NCBI GenBank assembly: GCA_050253255.1
Contig: JBFWJK010000043.1
Span: 1 to 19,189 of the forward strand
From: JACKCP01 sp050253255
GTDB lineage: Bacteria > Desulfobacterota > Desulfobacteria > Desulfobacterales > JACKCP01
Direction: 5' to 3'
Length of the DNA stretch: 19,189 nt
The notes under the pieces are model-generated. The model was given only the letters and a program-made list of their open reading frames with translations, was not told the origin of the DNA and did no database searches. Each line of letters opens with the position of its first letter. Within the stretch, counting starts at the first letter, position 1. Both the position numbers and the translations under genes were made by a program. Positions 1 through 7,635 of this stretch are shown here, piece after piece.

Positions 1-1010
1 AAGACGATTATTGGATCTGTTATAATTTTTATGTCGACTTCATTATTTTCATCATCCAGCCTCAGCTTACCTCTTTCAAGACGGTTTCCCACAAAAAGAC
101 TGTCAACAATGAAATGGATTTCATCCTTTGTCATCATGAAAAAACCGCCCCACCATTTTTCAAACTCCAGAAATCTTTCCTCTTCTGTGTCCACGTTTTC
201 GTAGACATGGTAATATTTTGTCCAGAAAGTATTTGCAGGGTTAAGGTTTTCCATGTTCATTACAAGATTTGCCCCGTCAAAGAGTCCGTTCCCAAGGTCA
301 CTTAAAAAGGAATTTACCCATACACCTCCAAGAAGGCCTCCTTTGTATCGCATGGGATTTGAACCTTCAACTCCTCCCCAGTATGACAGAGGCGAACCGT
401 TAAGAACAAGCGGTCCGCACACATCAGGCCTGTCGGCTGCAACAAGTGCGGCAGCCCATCCTGCCTGGCAATTTCCTATTATCGCAGGTTTATCTGCATC
501 AGGGTGAAGTCTGTGTACTTCTTCGACAAAAGCTATTTCTGCTTTCTGTATATCTCCTATTGTCTGACCAGGCACAGGTTTTGTAAAGAACATCACAAAA
601 TAGACGGGATGGCCGTAGTCGAGTGCAAGACCAATTTCTGAGTCTTCCTTTGAGCCTCCTATGCCTGGACCGTGCCCAGCCCTTGGATCAATGATAATAA
701 TCGGACGCTTTGGAAACCTGTCTTTATTTTTGGGTTTCCTCTTTTCATCTTCTGAAGCACTTTTTTTTCTTCTTCTGTCAGTTATCCTTACCAGACAGTA
801 ATTGACCGGTTTTTCAAGAGTTCTTCCGTCAATTATCACTTCATAATCAAAAACAAGAACAGGTGGCTGACCTTTTTCCAGATGCTCAAGATATATATTC
901 CCTCGTTTTCTGATAATGTCTGAATAAATTATACCTCTTTGCACTGTGTCAATCAGATATTCATGAAAATCAGAAAGATTTGCCAGGTTGTCCGTAATTT
1001 TTTCCAGCAT
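1..1010 (-). CDS. DUF3141 protein, PHA-synthase-like alpha/beta hydrolase (3' end cut off by the window)
   Basis: An open frame of 336 codons starts at ATG 1008-1010 and runs off the left edge without a stop. An AAGGAG ribosome-binding site lies 7 bases upstream. The protein carries stretches I recognise from the DUF3141 family (related to PhaC, poly-3-hydroxyalkanoate synthases): PPVLVFDYEVIIDGRTLEKP near residues 49-68, DPRAGHGPGIGG at 108-119, PVPGQTIGD at 145-153, SPLSYWGGV at 206-214, NPMRYKGGLLGG at 218-229 and LNPANTFWTKYY at 256-267. The likely nucleophile is Cys181 in GNCQAG, the Cys-type lipase box of PHA synthases rather than the Ser of ordinary lipases. The cut falls just where the catalytic Asp segment would follow. 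There is no signal peptide, so it is probably cytoplasmic. Substrate and physiological role are unproven for the family; polyester or acyl-CoA metabolism is inference. The nearest same-strand neighbour is a MinD-like gene 130 bases upstream. Confidence 0.9.
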   Translation of the reverse strand, partial: MLEKITDNLANLSDFHEYLIDTVQRGIIYSDIIRKRGNIYLEHLEKGQPPVLVFDYEVIIDGRTLEKPVNYCLVRITDRRRKKSASEDEKRKPKNKDRFPKRPIIIIDPRAGHGPGIGGSKEDSEIGLALDYGHPVYFVMFFTKPVPGQTIGDIQKAEIAFVEEVHRLHPDADKPAIIGNCQAGWAAALVAADRPDVCGPLVLNGSPLSYWGGVEGSNPMRYKGGLLGGVWVNSFLSDLGNGLFDGANLVMNMENLNPANTFWTKYYHVYENVDTEEERFLEFEKWWGGFFMMTKDEIHFIVDSLFVGNRLERGKLRLDDENNEVDIKIITDPIIV

Positions 1011-1107
1011 TTTAAACTCCTTAGTTTACTTAGTGGAAATTTGTGTATTTTTTCAGCAAAAAAACAAAATTCTCAATATCCATAAGAATTTATAATCCAT
1101 GTTAATT

Positions 1108-1135
1108 AATATAGCAATTTTTTACTGCATTGCAA
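1108..1135 (-). promoter_or_regulatory. Candidate sigma70 promoter for the DUF3141 gene
   Basis: On the minus strand TTGCAA (1130-1135) and TATATT (1108-1113) are separated by 16 bases, giving 4/6 and 5/6 matches to the sigma70 consensus. The implied transcript would have a leader of about 90 bases before the ATG at 1010. The whole region is AT-rich, so chance matches are common. Confidence 0.35.
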
Positions 1136-1140
1136 TAAAA

Positions 1141-1995
1141 CTAGAGAAGAGATCTGGCAATTCCCATAAGACCTTTTACTGTTTTGTTGTCTTTTGGGCC
1201 TGAAACAAAAAGTTTTCTCTGTAAAACAAATTTTTTTACTTCGGGATTAAAAGGTATCGATCCCGAAAAAATAATATTTTCACCGAAAAACTTTTTATAA
1301 AAAATTTCAATATTTTTTATTGATTCGGAAGAGCTGTCGGTTTGAGAAGCTGCAAGGTAAATATAAAAATCATCAAGGCTTGACTTCAGTTTATCATAAT
1401 AAGGGCTTTCTTCTTTACTCAGAGCATCTAAAATATCTGAAGGTCTTAAACCTGATCCTTTCGGAATAAGGCTTGAAAGTTTTTTAGAAGGAACAGTTTC
1501 CATTATTTTATGAATAAATACCCTGTGTACAAATCTGAATGAATTTTCCAAAGAAAGAGGATCAGTGGTAAAAAGAGCAAACGGAAAATCTGCGGCAAGA
1601 AAAAAATCGATCAGATTTTTATTTGTTCCTGCTCCAAGGTCAAGGATGATGTAATCGTATTTTAATTTTTTTATCTCCTTTAAAAGAATATTTCTCATTG
1701 AATAAGAAATATTGCCAAGATCTGTCTGACAATTTTTGGAATTCAGAAGAAAAAGCCTTTCAAATCTTGTTTTTATTATACAGTCCTCAAGAGAAGCTTT
1801 TTGATTTAAAAAAAAGTCAAGTCCTGTTTTGGGACTGTTTATCCCAAAAAAAGTATGCAGATTTGGACCGCCGGTATCAAGATCTATTAAAAGAGTTTTT
1901 TTACCAATCATTGAAAGAAGGCCGCCTATGTTTGCAGAAAAAAAGGATTTACCTATTCCGCCCTTACCGCCTCCTGTGCTTATTATCTTCGGCAT
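1141..1995 (-). CDS. MinD/ParA-family P-loop ATPase (FlhG/FleN-like, orphan)
   Basis: A 284-residue SIMIBI-class ATPase. The deviant Walker A motif KGGIGKS is at residues 11-17, LLIDLD followed by GGPNLH at 35-47, and the Walker B-type YIILDLGAGT at 115-124. The segment TTDPLSLENSFRF (143-155) matches the position where MinD/FleN-type proteins have a PEPTS.ENAY-like motif. Proteins of this family bind ATP, dimerise and position cellular structures such as division sites, flagella, pili or chemoreceptor arrays. The open frame extends 47 codons upstream to 2136, but ATG 1993-1995 is preferred: it has AAGGA just upstream and the family N-terminus (MPKII.. then Walker A) begins there, while the upstream part overlaps a terminator hairpin. 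No MinE, MinC, ParB or flagellar gene is nearby, so its cargo is unknown. It sits downstream of a chemoreceptor and upstream of the DUF3141 gene. Confidence 0.88.
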   Translation of the reverse strand: MPKIISTGGGKGGIGKSFFSANIGGLLSMIGKKTLLIDLDTGGPNLHTFFGINSPKTGLDFFLNQKASLEDCIIKTRFERLFLLNSKNCQTDLGNISYSMRNILLKEIKKLKYDYIILDLGAGTNKNLIDFFLAADFPFALFTTDPLSLENSFRFVHRVFIHKIMETVPSKKLSSLIPKGSGLRPSDILDALSKEESPYYDKLKSSLDDFYIYLAASQTDSSSESIKNIEIFYKKFFGENIIFSGSIPFNPEVKKFVLQRKLFVSGPKDNKTVKGLMGIARSLL

Positions 1996-2058
1996 TTTAA
2001 TCCTTAATAATTTTTTTGATAAAACCTGATAAATCCGAAAATAACAGACAATAAGTTC

Positions 2059-2079
2059 AAAAAAAAGATTTTTATCTTT
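2059..2079 (-). terminator. AT-rich terminator-like hairpin followed by T8
   Basis: On the minus strand AAAGAT-AAAA-ATCTTT (2064-2079) runs directly into a T tract. The stem has a single G-C pair per arm, so it is weak by itself. It may back up the stronger hairpin at 2117-2149, or lie in the leader of the MinD-like gene. Confidence 0.4.
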
Positions 2080-2116
2080 CAGGAATAAATATAATCTGCA
2101 AACAGAGCACTTCTGG

Positions 2117-2149
2117 AAAAGCCACCGGCACAGCAATACCGATGGCCTT
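2117..2149 (-). terminator. Rho-independent terminator of the chemoreceptor gene
   Basis: On the minus strand the arms GCCATCGG and CCGGTGGC pair over 8 positions with one G-T wobble around a 10-base loop. The stem can be extended by AAG/TTT. A short TTTT run follows. It starts about 10 bases after the stop codon of the chemoreceptor gene, the expected place. Confidence 0.7.
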
Positions 2150-2157
2150 ATTCCAAC

Positions 2158-4218
2158 TTATTGAATTTTAAAACCCCTTACAAGCTTTCTCAGCTGTTCA
2201 GATGCACTGGACAATTTAAGCGACCTGTCATTTATGTTTCTTCCAAGATCATCTATTACTCCCACTGCACGGTTGACTTCTGAAATATCTTTTGCAATTT
2301 CAGCAGAAACCTGGGAGCTCTGAGTAACATTTTCATTTACTTCCTGTACTCCCTGAGCTGCCTGATTTACATTGTTTGATATTTCATCACTTGAAACAGA
2401 CTGCTCTTCTACAGCTGTTGCGATTGTATTTATAAAGTCATTTATCTCCACAATGATGTCTCTTATTTCAGACATATCTGAAACCGAATTTTTTGTAGCG
2501 CTCTGAATAAGGGAAATTTTTTCCTTTATATCGTTTGTGGCATTGACTGTCTGGGTTGCAAGCTCCTTTATCTCATTTGCAACAACAGCAAATCCTTTTC
2601 CTGCTTCACCTGCTCTTGCCGCCTCGATTGTAGCGTTAAGTGCAAGAAGATTGGTCTGGTCTGAAATATCGGTTATTGTATCAATGACTTCTCCGATCTG
2701 TTTTGCAGCATCACCAAGGTCATCCATCCTTTTTGTTGTTTTTTCAGATTTTACAACTGCATTTTCAGCAATTGTTTTTGTTTTTTCTGCATTGCCCGCA
2801 ATTTCATTTACTGTTGCAGACATCTCTTCCATTGCAGACGCAACTCCGCCAATATTTGTAGAAGTCTGCTCCATTGCTCCGGCAATTGAATTCATGTTCG
2901 AACTCAACTCTTCAGAAGCTGTTGCAACAAGCTCTGCTCTTGATCTGGTATTTTCAGTCTCTTTACTTACGTCTCCTGAAATCTTGAGCAGATTCTGGCT
3001 TGAACTGTCCATTTCTTCCACATTTTCAGATACAACTTTTATCATTGTCTGAAGATTGTCGATAAATTTATTGAACCAGTATGCAAGCTCACCGATTTCA
3101 TCAGTGCTTTTTATATCAAGCCTTTTTGTAAGGTCACCCTCGCCCTCTGCAACTTCTTTTATCCCTTTCATGACTTGAAGCACAGGGCTTGCAACTACTT
3201 TGTGCCCTATCCAGAATAAAATTGCCAGAATTACAGCAAGAGACAGAACGCTTATTATGATTGCCGTATTTCTTATATTTCTTGCATCTTTATAAATTTC
3301 ATCTTCAGGGAAAACAGTTACAAAGCCCCAGTTGTCCATTCCTTTACCCAGTTTTACAGTTGTAAAAAGATAGTATGAGGTTTTGTTGTCAACAGTTGAA
3401 ACTTTCTTTAAAAGAAAGCTTTCATCATCAGACATTCTCTCTACAATTCTGTCATCAGGGAAATATTCCCTCACATTGGTTCCAATAATCTTTTCCTGAG
3501 GATGCGCTGCAAGATCTCCGTTTGAAGCTATCACCATAATGTATCCTGTCCCAAAGGGCTTTATTTTTTTTGCAAGCTCCCAGAAAGTATCCATTGAATA
3601 GTCGCATCCAACCACCCCCACTGTCCGGCCATTGACTTTTATGGGAGAGCAAACGCTGACCAGCATGACTTTTTTACCGCCGACTTCATAGGAATAAGGC
3701 TCCATAAATACGTCTGTTCCAGTTTTCAGAGGGCGCTTATAATATCCGTCTTCAAGATCATAGTCGACACACGGCTCGATGTGAATTCCTCCGACTCTGT
3801 TCCAGTAAGGGATAAACCTTCCGGTTGAATCATGACCTTCCGTGCTTACGAACTCACTGTCTTTTCCGTCAAATGCATCAGGTTCCCACACTGTCCACAC
3901 ACTCATGATTTCAGGTGTTTTTTCAAGGGTTGTTTTAAGCAGATTGTTTGCAGTATCTCTTGAAAGCATCTCTCCAGACTCTTTTATGCCGGAAAACACC
4001 GAAGACAATGCCCTGGAAGTATCAAGAGGCAATGTCATCATATCCTTGACTTCGTTGGAATACCTGAATCCTGTTTCCCATGCAGCTGCCATTGACTTAT
4101 CGTATGCTGTCTTATTTGCCTTGGTTCCCACAATAACTATTGTTATCAAAAACCCCAGAAAAACAACGGAACCGACATAAGCCATAAACTTGAATTTAAG
4201 ACTTCTCCTCTTTCCCAT
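2158..4218 (-). CDS. Methyl-accepting chemotaxis protein (dCache-HAMP-MCP signal)
   Basis: A 686-residue transmembrane chemoreceptor. It has a first membrane segment at about residues 12-32, a periplasmic sensor of about 280 residues with double-Cache features (WEPDAFDG near 111-118, GRFIPYW at 133-139, then a GGK.VM.VS...PI and GVVGCDYSMD block at 180-210), a second membrane segment at about 318-340, a HAMP domain at about 342-395, and a long helical signalling domain. The conserved hairpin tip that contacts CheA/CheW is visible as DQTNLLALNATIEAARAGE (520-538). There is no C-terminal CheR/CheB-tethering pentapeptide. The start ATG at 4216-4218 has AAGGAG 7 bases upstream. The ligand cannot be read from the sequence. 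Three cysteines (residues 150, 190, 205) lie in the sensor, which is unusual for a periplasmic domain. CheX is encoded just upstream on the same strand, but no CheA, CheW, CheY, CheR or CheB gene is present, so it must feed a pathway encoded elsewhere. Confidence 0.95.
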   Translation of the reverse strand: MGKRRSLKFKFMAYVGSVVFLGFLITIVIVGTKANKTAYDKSMAAAWETGFRYSNEVKDMMTLPLDTSRALSSVFSGIKESGEMLSRDTANNLLKTTLEKTPEIMSVWTVWEPDAFDGKDSEFVSTEGHDSTGRFIPYWNRVGGIHIEPCVDYDLEDGYYKRPLKTGTDVFMEPYSYEVGGKKVMLVSVCSPIKVNGRTVGVVGCDYSMDTFWELAKKIKPFGTGYIMVIASNGDLAAHPQEKIIGTNVREYFPDDRIVERMSDDESFLLKKVSTVDNKTSYYLFTTVKLGKGMDNWGFVTVFPEDEIYKDARNIRNTAIIISVLSLAVILAILFWIGHKVVASPVLQVMKGIKEVAEGEGDLTKRLDIKSTDEIGELAYWFNKFIDNLQTMIKVVSENVEEMDSSSQNLLKISGDVSKETENTRSRAELVATASEELSSNMNSIAGAMEQTSTNIGGVASAMEEMSATVNEIAGNAEKTKTIAENAVVKSEKTTKRMDDLGDAAKQIGEVIDTITDISDQTNLLALNATIEAARAGEAGKGFAVVANEIKELATQTVNATNDIKEKISLIQSATKNSVSDMSEIRDIIVEINDFINTIATAVEEQSVSSDEISNNVNQAAQGVQEVNENVTQSSQVSAEIAKDISEVNRAVGVIDDLGRNINDRSLKLSSASEQLRKLVRGFKIQ

Positions 4219-4353
4219 ATAAAGCTCCTTATTCTTTTAATAAAATCTGAATAATACTCTCCTGAAAAACTTTTAAACTGATTTACGCTTTAAAGTTAAA
4301 ACCGGATTTAGATTGTTAAAATGATTCGTTAAGGTTTAAATGCTGATTACAGA

Positions 4354-4815
4354 CTATTCTTCAATTGATACTTCAAGAAACAAATCCCCTGAATCCGATT
4401 TTACCGGAATTGACATAAACGGCCTTTCTTCGATATTTGGCAGAAAATGCTCTTCTCCCTCTTTAATTCCGTGGGACAGAACCTTGAGTTTTATCCCCTG
4501 TTCAGCAAATTTGTTGTTGGCCTGGCCGCAGACCATGTTGACTATCTCTCCGACTGCATCTTTAACATCATCATTGATTTCAGTTACTTCTTCCCCAAAC
4601 ATTTTTGAAACAATCGACAAGATTGCATCCTCTGAAAAAGTCAGGGAGACAAACCCTTTTTTATCTCCGGAGACTTCCATGAGTCCGCTTAAAGGTCCGC
4701 TGGATGAAGGTGTTTTTTTTAAAAAAGGACGAGAAATTTCAGCCTTGATCTGAGCTGTGGTTTCAAGAACATAGAGAAGAGTCTGGATAAAGGGGTTAAC
4801 GTGTTCTGCTTTCAT
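4354..4815 (-). CDS. cheX: CheX-like chemotaxis phosphatase domain protein
   Basis: A 153-residue cytoplasmic protein of the CheX/CheC/FliY phosphatase family. The diagnostic feature is the E-x2-N pattern in GEIVNMVCGQANNKF (89-103), with Glu90 and Asn93 in the positions that dephosphorylate CheY-P in the family. The N-terminus (MKAEHVNPFIQTL..) also fits CheX, whose members start with a short helix followed by a sheet used for dimerisation. The ribosome-binding site is poor (AGG about 10 bases before ATG). It lies 135 bases upstream of the chemoreceptor gene on the same strand and probably shares the promoter at 4906-4934. Its natural partner would be a CheY-type response regulator encoded elsewhere. 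Assignment to the family is firm; phosphatase activity is inferred from the motif. Confidence 0.82.
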   Translation of the reverse strand: MKAEHVNPFIQTLLYVLETTAQIKAEISRPFLKKTPSSSGPLSGLMEVSGDKKGFVSLTFSEDAILSIVSKMFGEEVTEINDDVKDAVGEIVNMVCGQANNKFAEQGIKLKVLSHGIKEGEEHFLPNIEERPFMSIPVKSDSGDLFLEVSIEE

Positions 4816-4905
4816 GTGAATTTAACCTGTGATTTTAGCTGATAAAAAGAAAAGCATTATATTTTGAAGAAAAAAATTTTTTATGATAAGTTTTAAATCT
4901 AAAAA

Positions 4906-4934
4906 ATAATACTTCAAATAAGCGTCCATATCAA
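4906..4934 (-). promoter_or_regulatory. Sigma70-type promoter for the cheX-chemoreceptor unit
   Basis: On the minus strand TTGATA (4929-4934) and TATTAT (4906-4911) are separated by exactly 17 bases, 5/6 matches each. Predicted transcription starts near 4899, giving a leader of about 84 bases before the CheX start codon. It lies in the 166-base divergent region shared with the plus-strand CoA-transferase gene. Confidence 0.6.
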
Positions 4935-4981
4935 GATATCTTTTAAATTAACAAACAATCTTTTACCCAGGAGATATATTC

Positions 4982-6976
4982 ATGACTAAAGTTTCAGATA
5001 CTCATCCTTTATTATCGGAACTGTCACCGGGAAGCTTAAAAAAAGGAAAAATTGTTTCTTCAAAGGAAGCAATAAATCTTATCTCTGATAATGACACTGT
5101 TGTAGTTAGCGGATTTGTCGGAACAGGCATTCCTGAAAAAATTCTTCTTGAACTTGAAAACAAATATCTCAGTGAGAAAAGCCCGAGAAATCTTACACTC
5201 GTATATACCGCAGGGATCGGCGACAGGAAAGATGCAGGAATGAACAGATTCGGCCATGAAGGACTTTTACGAAAAGTAATAGGAGGACACTGGGGTCTTG
5301 TTCCAAAACTTTCAAAGCTTGCACTGGAAAACAAAATTCTTGCCTACAATCTTCCCCAGGGAGTGATTGCTCATATGTACAGGGACGGCGCGGCAAAAAA
5401 ACCGAGAACAATCACCTCTGTCGGTCTCGGAACTTTTGTTGACCCAAGATTTGGAGGGGGTAAAATCAATGCCCTTACCAAAGAAGATATTGTTGAACTC
5501 ATTGAGTTTGACGGTAAAGAATATCTGGCCTACAAAACCTTTCCAATAGACATTGCAATCATAAGAGGAACCACTGCCGATTCCCAGGGGAACATAACCA
5601 TGGAAAAAGAAGCTCTTACCCTTGAATCGCTTTCAATGGCAATGTGTGCAAAAAACTCAGGCGGGCTTGTAATTGCTCAGGTGGAAAGAATTGCAGAAAA
5701 AAATTCTCTTAACCCTCAGAAAGTTAAAATTCCTGGAATTCTTGTAGACTGTATTGTCCAGTCAGAACCTGAATACCACAAACAGACAATAACCACCCAG
5801 TACAATCCAGGTCTGTGCGGAGAACTCAGAATACCCTTAAGTTCAATAGAAGAAATAAAAATGGACGAAAGAAAAATTATTGCAAGAAGAGCAGCTTTTG
5901 AACTTGAAGCTAACTCTGTTGTCAACCTGGGCATAGGCATGCCGGAAGGTATTGCAAACATAGCAAATGAAGAAAAAATTTTAGACTACATAACTCTTAC
6001 AGCAGAACCAGGAGTAATTGGAGGCATACCATCAGGAGGGCTTGATTTCGGGACTGCTGTAAATACCGAAGCAATTATTGACCAGCCCTATCAGTTCGAC
6101 TTTTACGACGGCGGAGGTCTTGATCTTGCCTTTTTAGGCATGGCAGAAGCTGATCAGTCCGGGAATGTCAATGTCAGCAGATATACAGGTCAGCTTGTCG
6201 GATGCGGGGGCTTCATAAACATAACTCAGAATGCAAAAAAAGTAATCTATCTTGGAACTTTTACTGCCGGAGGGCTCAAAGTTGAGTCCAAAAACAAAAA
6301 ACTCCATATAACAAGCGAAGGTAAATTCAAAAAATTCAAGAATCAGGTTGAACAGATAACATTTTCAGGCAAAATTGCAGCAGAAAAGAAAAAGGAAGTG
6401 CTCTACATTACAGAAAGAGCTGTTTTCTCATTATCTGAGCAGGGACTTGTACTTGAAGAAATTGCGCCCGGAATCAATCCTGAAAAAGATATTTTTCCTT
6501 TTATGGAGTTTATGCCTGTAATTTCAGAAAACTTAAAAAAAATGGATGAAAGAATATTTATTGATGAGCCGATGGATCTTAAAAAAGATCTCATGTCAGT
6601 TCCCCTTAAATCAAGACTTGTTCTTGACAGGGAAAATCTTAAGTTCTTTGTAAATTTTGAGGGACTTTCCGTTAAAACAAAAGATGATATCGAAAAAATA
6701 AGAGAATCAGTTTCAAATATTCTATCTCCTCTCAATGAGAAAGTCTCCACAATAGTAAACTATGACAACTTTTACATTAGTCCTGATCTTGTTGACGAAT
6801 ATACCCATATGGTAAAAACCCTTGTAGACAGATTCTATTCAGGAGTAACAAGATACACAACAAGTGCATTCATAAGGATGAAGCTTGGTGATGCATTCAA
6901 GGAAAGAAAAGTAGCACCCCATATTTATGAAAGCAGAAAAGAGGCTGAAAGTGTGCTCACAGAAATTGTAGATTAA
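4982..6976 (+). CDS. Acyl-CoA:carboxylate CoA-transferase (Pct/YdiF type) with C-terminal extension
   Basis: A 664-residue class I CoA-transferase, with the alpha- and beta-like halves fused in one chain as in propionate CoA-transferase and E. coli YdiF. The N-terminal half shows VVVSGFVGTGIPE (40-52) and YTAGIGDRKDAGM (75-87). The C-terminal half shows VVNLGIGMPEGIA (313-325), the catalytic region AEPGVIGG with Glu342 as the expected thioester-forming residue, then FDFYDGGGLD (372-381), GNVNVSRY (394-401) and GTFTAGG (425-431). It should move CoA between acyl-CoAs and short-chain acids. Family members are usually about 520-530 residues. Here about 120 residues follow position 540, with IVNYDNFYI (591-599) and VTRYTTSAFIRMKLG (622-636) as striking stretches; their function is unknown to me. 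The start is supported by AGGAG 8 bases upstream. The gene stands alone on this strand and ends at a bidirectional stem-loop. Confidence 0.92.
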   Translation: MTKVSDTHPLLSELSPGSLKKGKIVSSKEAINLISDNDTVVVSGFVGTGIPEKILLELENKYLSEKSPRNLTLVYTAGIGDRKDAGMNRFGHEGLLRKVIGGHWGLVPKLSKLALENKILAYNLPQGVIAHMYRDGAAKKPRTITSVGLGTFVDPRFGGGKINALTKEDIVELIEFDGKEYLAYKTFPIDIAIIRGTTADSQGNITMEKEALTLESLSMAMCAKNSGGLVIAQVERIAEKNSLNPQKVKIPGILVDCIVQSEPEYHKQTITTQYNPGLCGELRIPLSSIEEIKMDERKIIARRAAFELEANSVVNLGIGMPEGIANIANEEKILDYITLTAEPGVIGGIPSGGLDFGTAVNTEAIIDQPYQFDFYDGGGLDLAFLGMAEADQSGNVNVSRYTGQLVGCGGFINITQNAKKVIYLGTFTAGGLKVESKNKKLHITSEGKFKKFKNQVEQITFSGKIAAEKKKEVLYITERAVFSLSEQGLVLEEIAPGINPEKDIFPFMEFMPVISENLKKMDERIFIDEPMDLKKDLMSVPLKSRLVLDRENLKFFVNFEGLSVKTKDDIEKIRESVSNILSPLNEKVSTIVNYDNFYISPDLVDEYTHMVKTLVDRFYSGVTRYTTSAFIRMKLGDAFKERKVAPHIYESRKEAESVLTEIVD

Positions 6977-6992
6977 AAAATCAAAACAGAGT

Positions 6993-7025
6993 GCAGCTGT
7001 AAATTAAATATTTAATTACGGCTGC
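6993..7025. terminator. Long stem-loop between convergent genes (bidirectional terminator candidate)
   Basis: An inverted repeat begins GCAGCTGTAA and ends TTACGGCTGC. It pairs over about 15 positions with one bulged A, one G-T wobble and a tiny loop. It starts 16 bases after the CoA-transferase stop and ends 7 bases before the stop of the opposing small gene. On the minus strand a TTTT and then a TTTTTT run lie downstream, about 10 and 16 bases off the stem. On the plus strand there is no T tract, so termination in that direction may depend on the structure or on Rho. Confidence 0.55.
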
Positions 7026-7032
7026 CAAATAT

Positions 7033-7521
7033 CTAACTGTAATATAATTCGAAGTCATCAGAGACTTCTTCGCTTATCATTCCTATGCATTCAAAATCGG
7101 ATATTTCAAAATCAGAAACAGCGCAGATCGACCTGCCGGGAGACCTGAAAGTATCTGTGAAATGGAAGTCAGGAAGTCTTGTATAAAACGATGAAAAAAC
7201 CTCAGGTGTGCAGTCAAGACTGATATGATATGTTTCATCAAGATGTTTTTCACTGGCAAAATGCTGGATAAGAAGATAAAAGCAGGCTGCAGAAAGGTAC
7301 TTGCACATGGGCTTTGATTTAAGTTCAGGATAGAATCTGCTTACATGAATCTCTTTTGAAAACATATCGAGCGTAAGAACAAGTTCTCTTGAAATAATCT
7401 CTTCTGTCTTTTTATCCTTTATAAAATAACTGTTGAAGGAGTCATTGGACAAACATGAAAGATTGTATCTTCTCATGAGACAGGAAGCCATTTGTTCAAT
7501 AAAGCAGTGTGAATTATCCAT
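7033..7521 (-). CDS. Hypothetical protein of 162 residues
   Basis: I do not recognise this protein. The open frame reaches back to a GTG at 7545, but ATG 7519-7521 is preferred because AAGGA sits 7 bases before it, whereas the GTG has AAAGG only 3 bases away. The predicted product begins MDNSHCFIEQMASCLMRRY, has no signal peptide or membrane segment, and looks like a small mixed alpha/beta cytoplasmic protein. It is fairly rich in Phe, Tyr, Ser and Cys (seven Cys), with an acidic C-terminal end (EEVSDDFELYYS). It is separated from the secretion operon upstream by about 115 bases holding a weak terminator-like hairpin, and it converges on the CoA-transferase gene. The intact frame, ribosome-binding site and flanking stem-loop support a real gene. 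Confidence 0.65.
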   Translation of the reverse strand: MDNSHCFIEQMASCLMRRYNLSCLSNDSFNSYFIKDKKTEEIISRELVLTLDMFSKEIHVSRFYPELKSKPMCKYLSAACFYLLIQHFASEKHLDETYHISLDCTPEVFSSFYTRLPDFHFTDTFRSPGRSICAVSDFEISDFECIGMISEEVSDDFELYYS

Positions 7522-7582
7522 GCCGGAATCCTTAAAACCCGGCACGAACCTTTATGTCGGGAAAAACTGAAAACCAGAAGTT

Positions 7583-7606
7583 AAAAAAACAAATAAATTT
7601 TTATTT
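7583..7606 (-). terminator. Weak AT-only hairpin plus T7 after the secretion operon
   Basis: On the minus strand AAATAAA-AA-TTTATTT is followed by G and seven T. It begins 30 bases after the stop of the TPR gene, where the long operon should end. The stem contains no G-C pairs, so it may only partly terminate and allow some read-through into the small gene at 7033-7521. Confidence 0.35.
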
Positions 7607-7635
7607 CTTATATACCTGACAGGCAAAAATTCAAG

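Noticed and set aside
114..507. Plus-strand frames of 63 and 84 codons at the left edge
   Set aside because: They are antisense to strongly conserved DUF3141 segments, which run as a continuous open frame on the minus strand.
1111..1135. Short inverted repeat GCAAT/ATTGC near the DUF3141 upstream region
   Set aside because: Only five mostly A-T pairs without a following T tract on the transcribed strand; it overlaps the candidate promoter and is not convincing as a terminator.
1996..2136. 47-codon N-terminal extension of the MinD-like ATPase
   Set aside because: It would place the start inside the chemoreceptor terminator hairpin and precede a normal family N-terminus that has its own ribosome-binding site.
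2537..3052. 171-codon plus-strand open frame opposite the chemoreceptor gene
   Set aside because: It lies wholly within the conserved MCP signalling domain on the other strand. Its Ser/Ala/Val/Ile-rich translation is what antisense reading of helical MCP codons gives, and no ribosome-binding site stands out.
4340..4753. 137-codon plus-strand open frame opposite cheX
   Set aside because: The minus-strand frame encodes a recognisable CheX family protein over the same bases. The plus-strand product has low-complexity shadow composition.
4864..4892. Possible plus-strand promoter for the CoA-transferase gene (TTGAAG, 17 bases, TAAGTT)
   Set aside because: Only 4/6 and 3/6 consensus matches in very AT-rich sequence; not better than chance, so not annotated.
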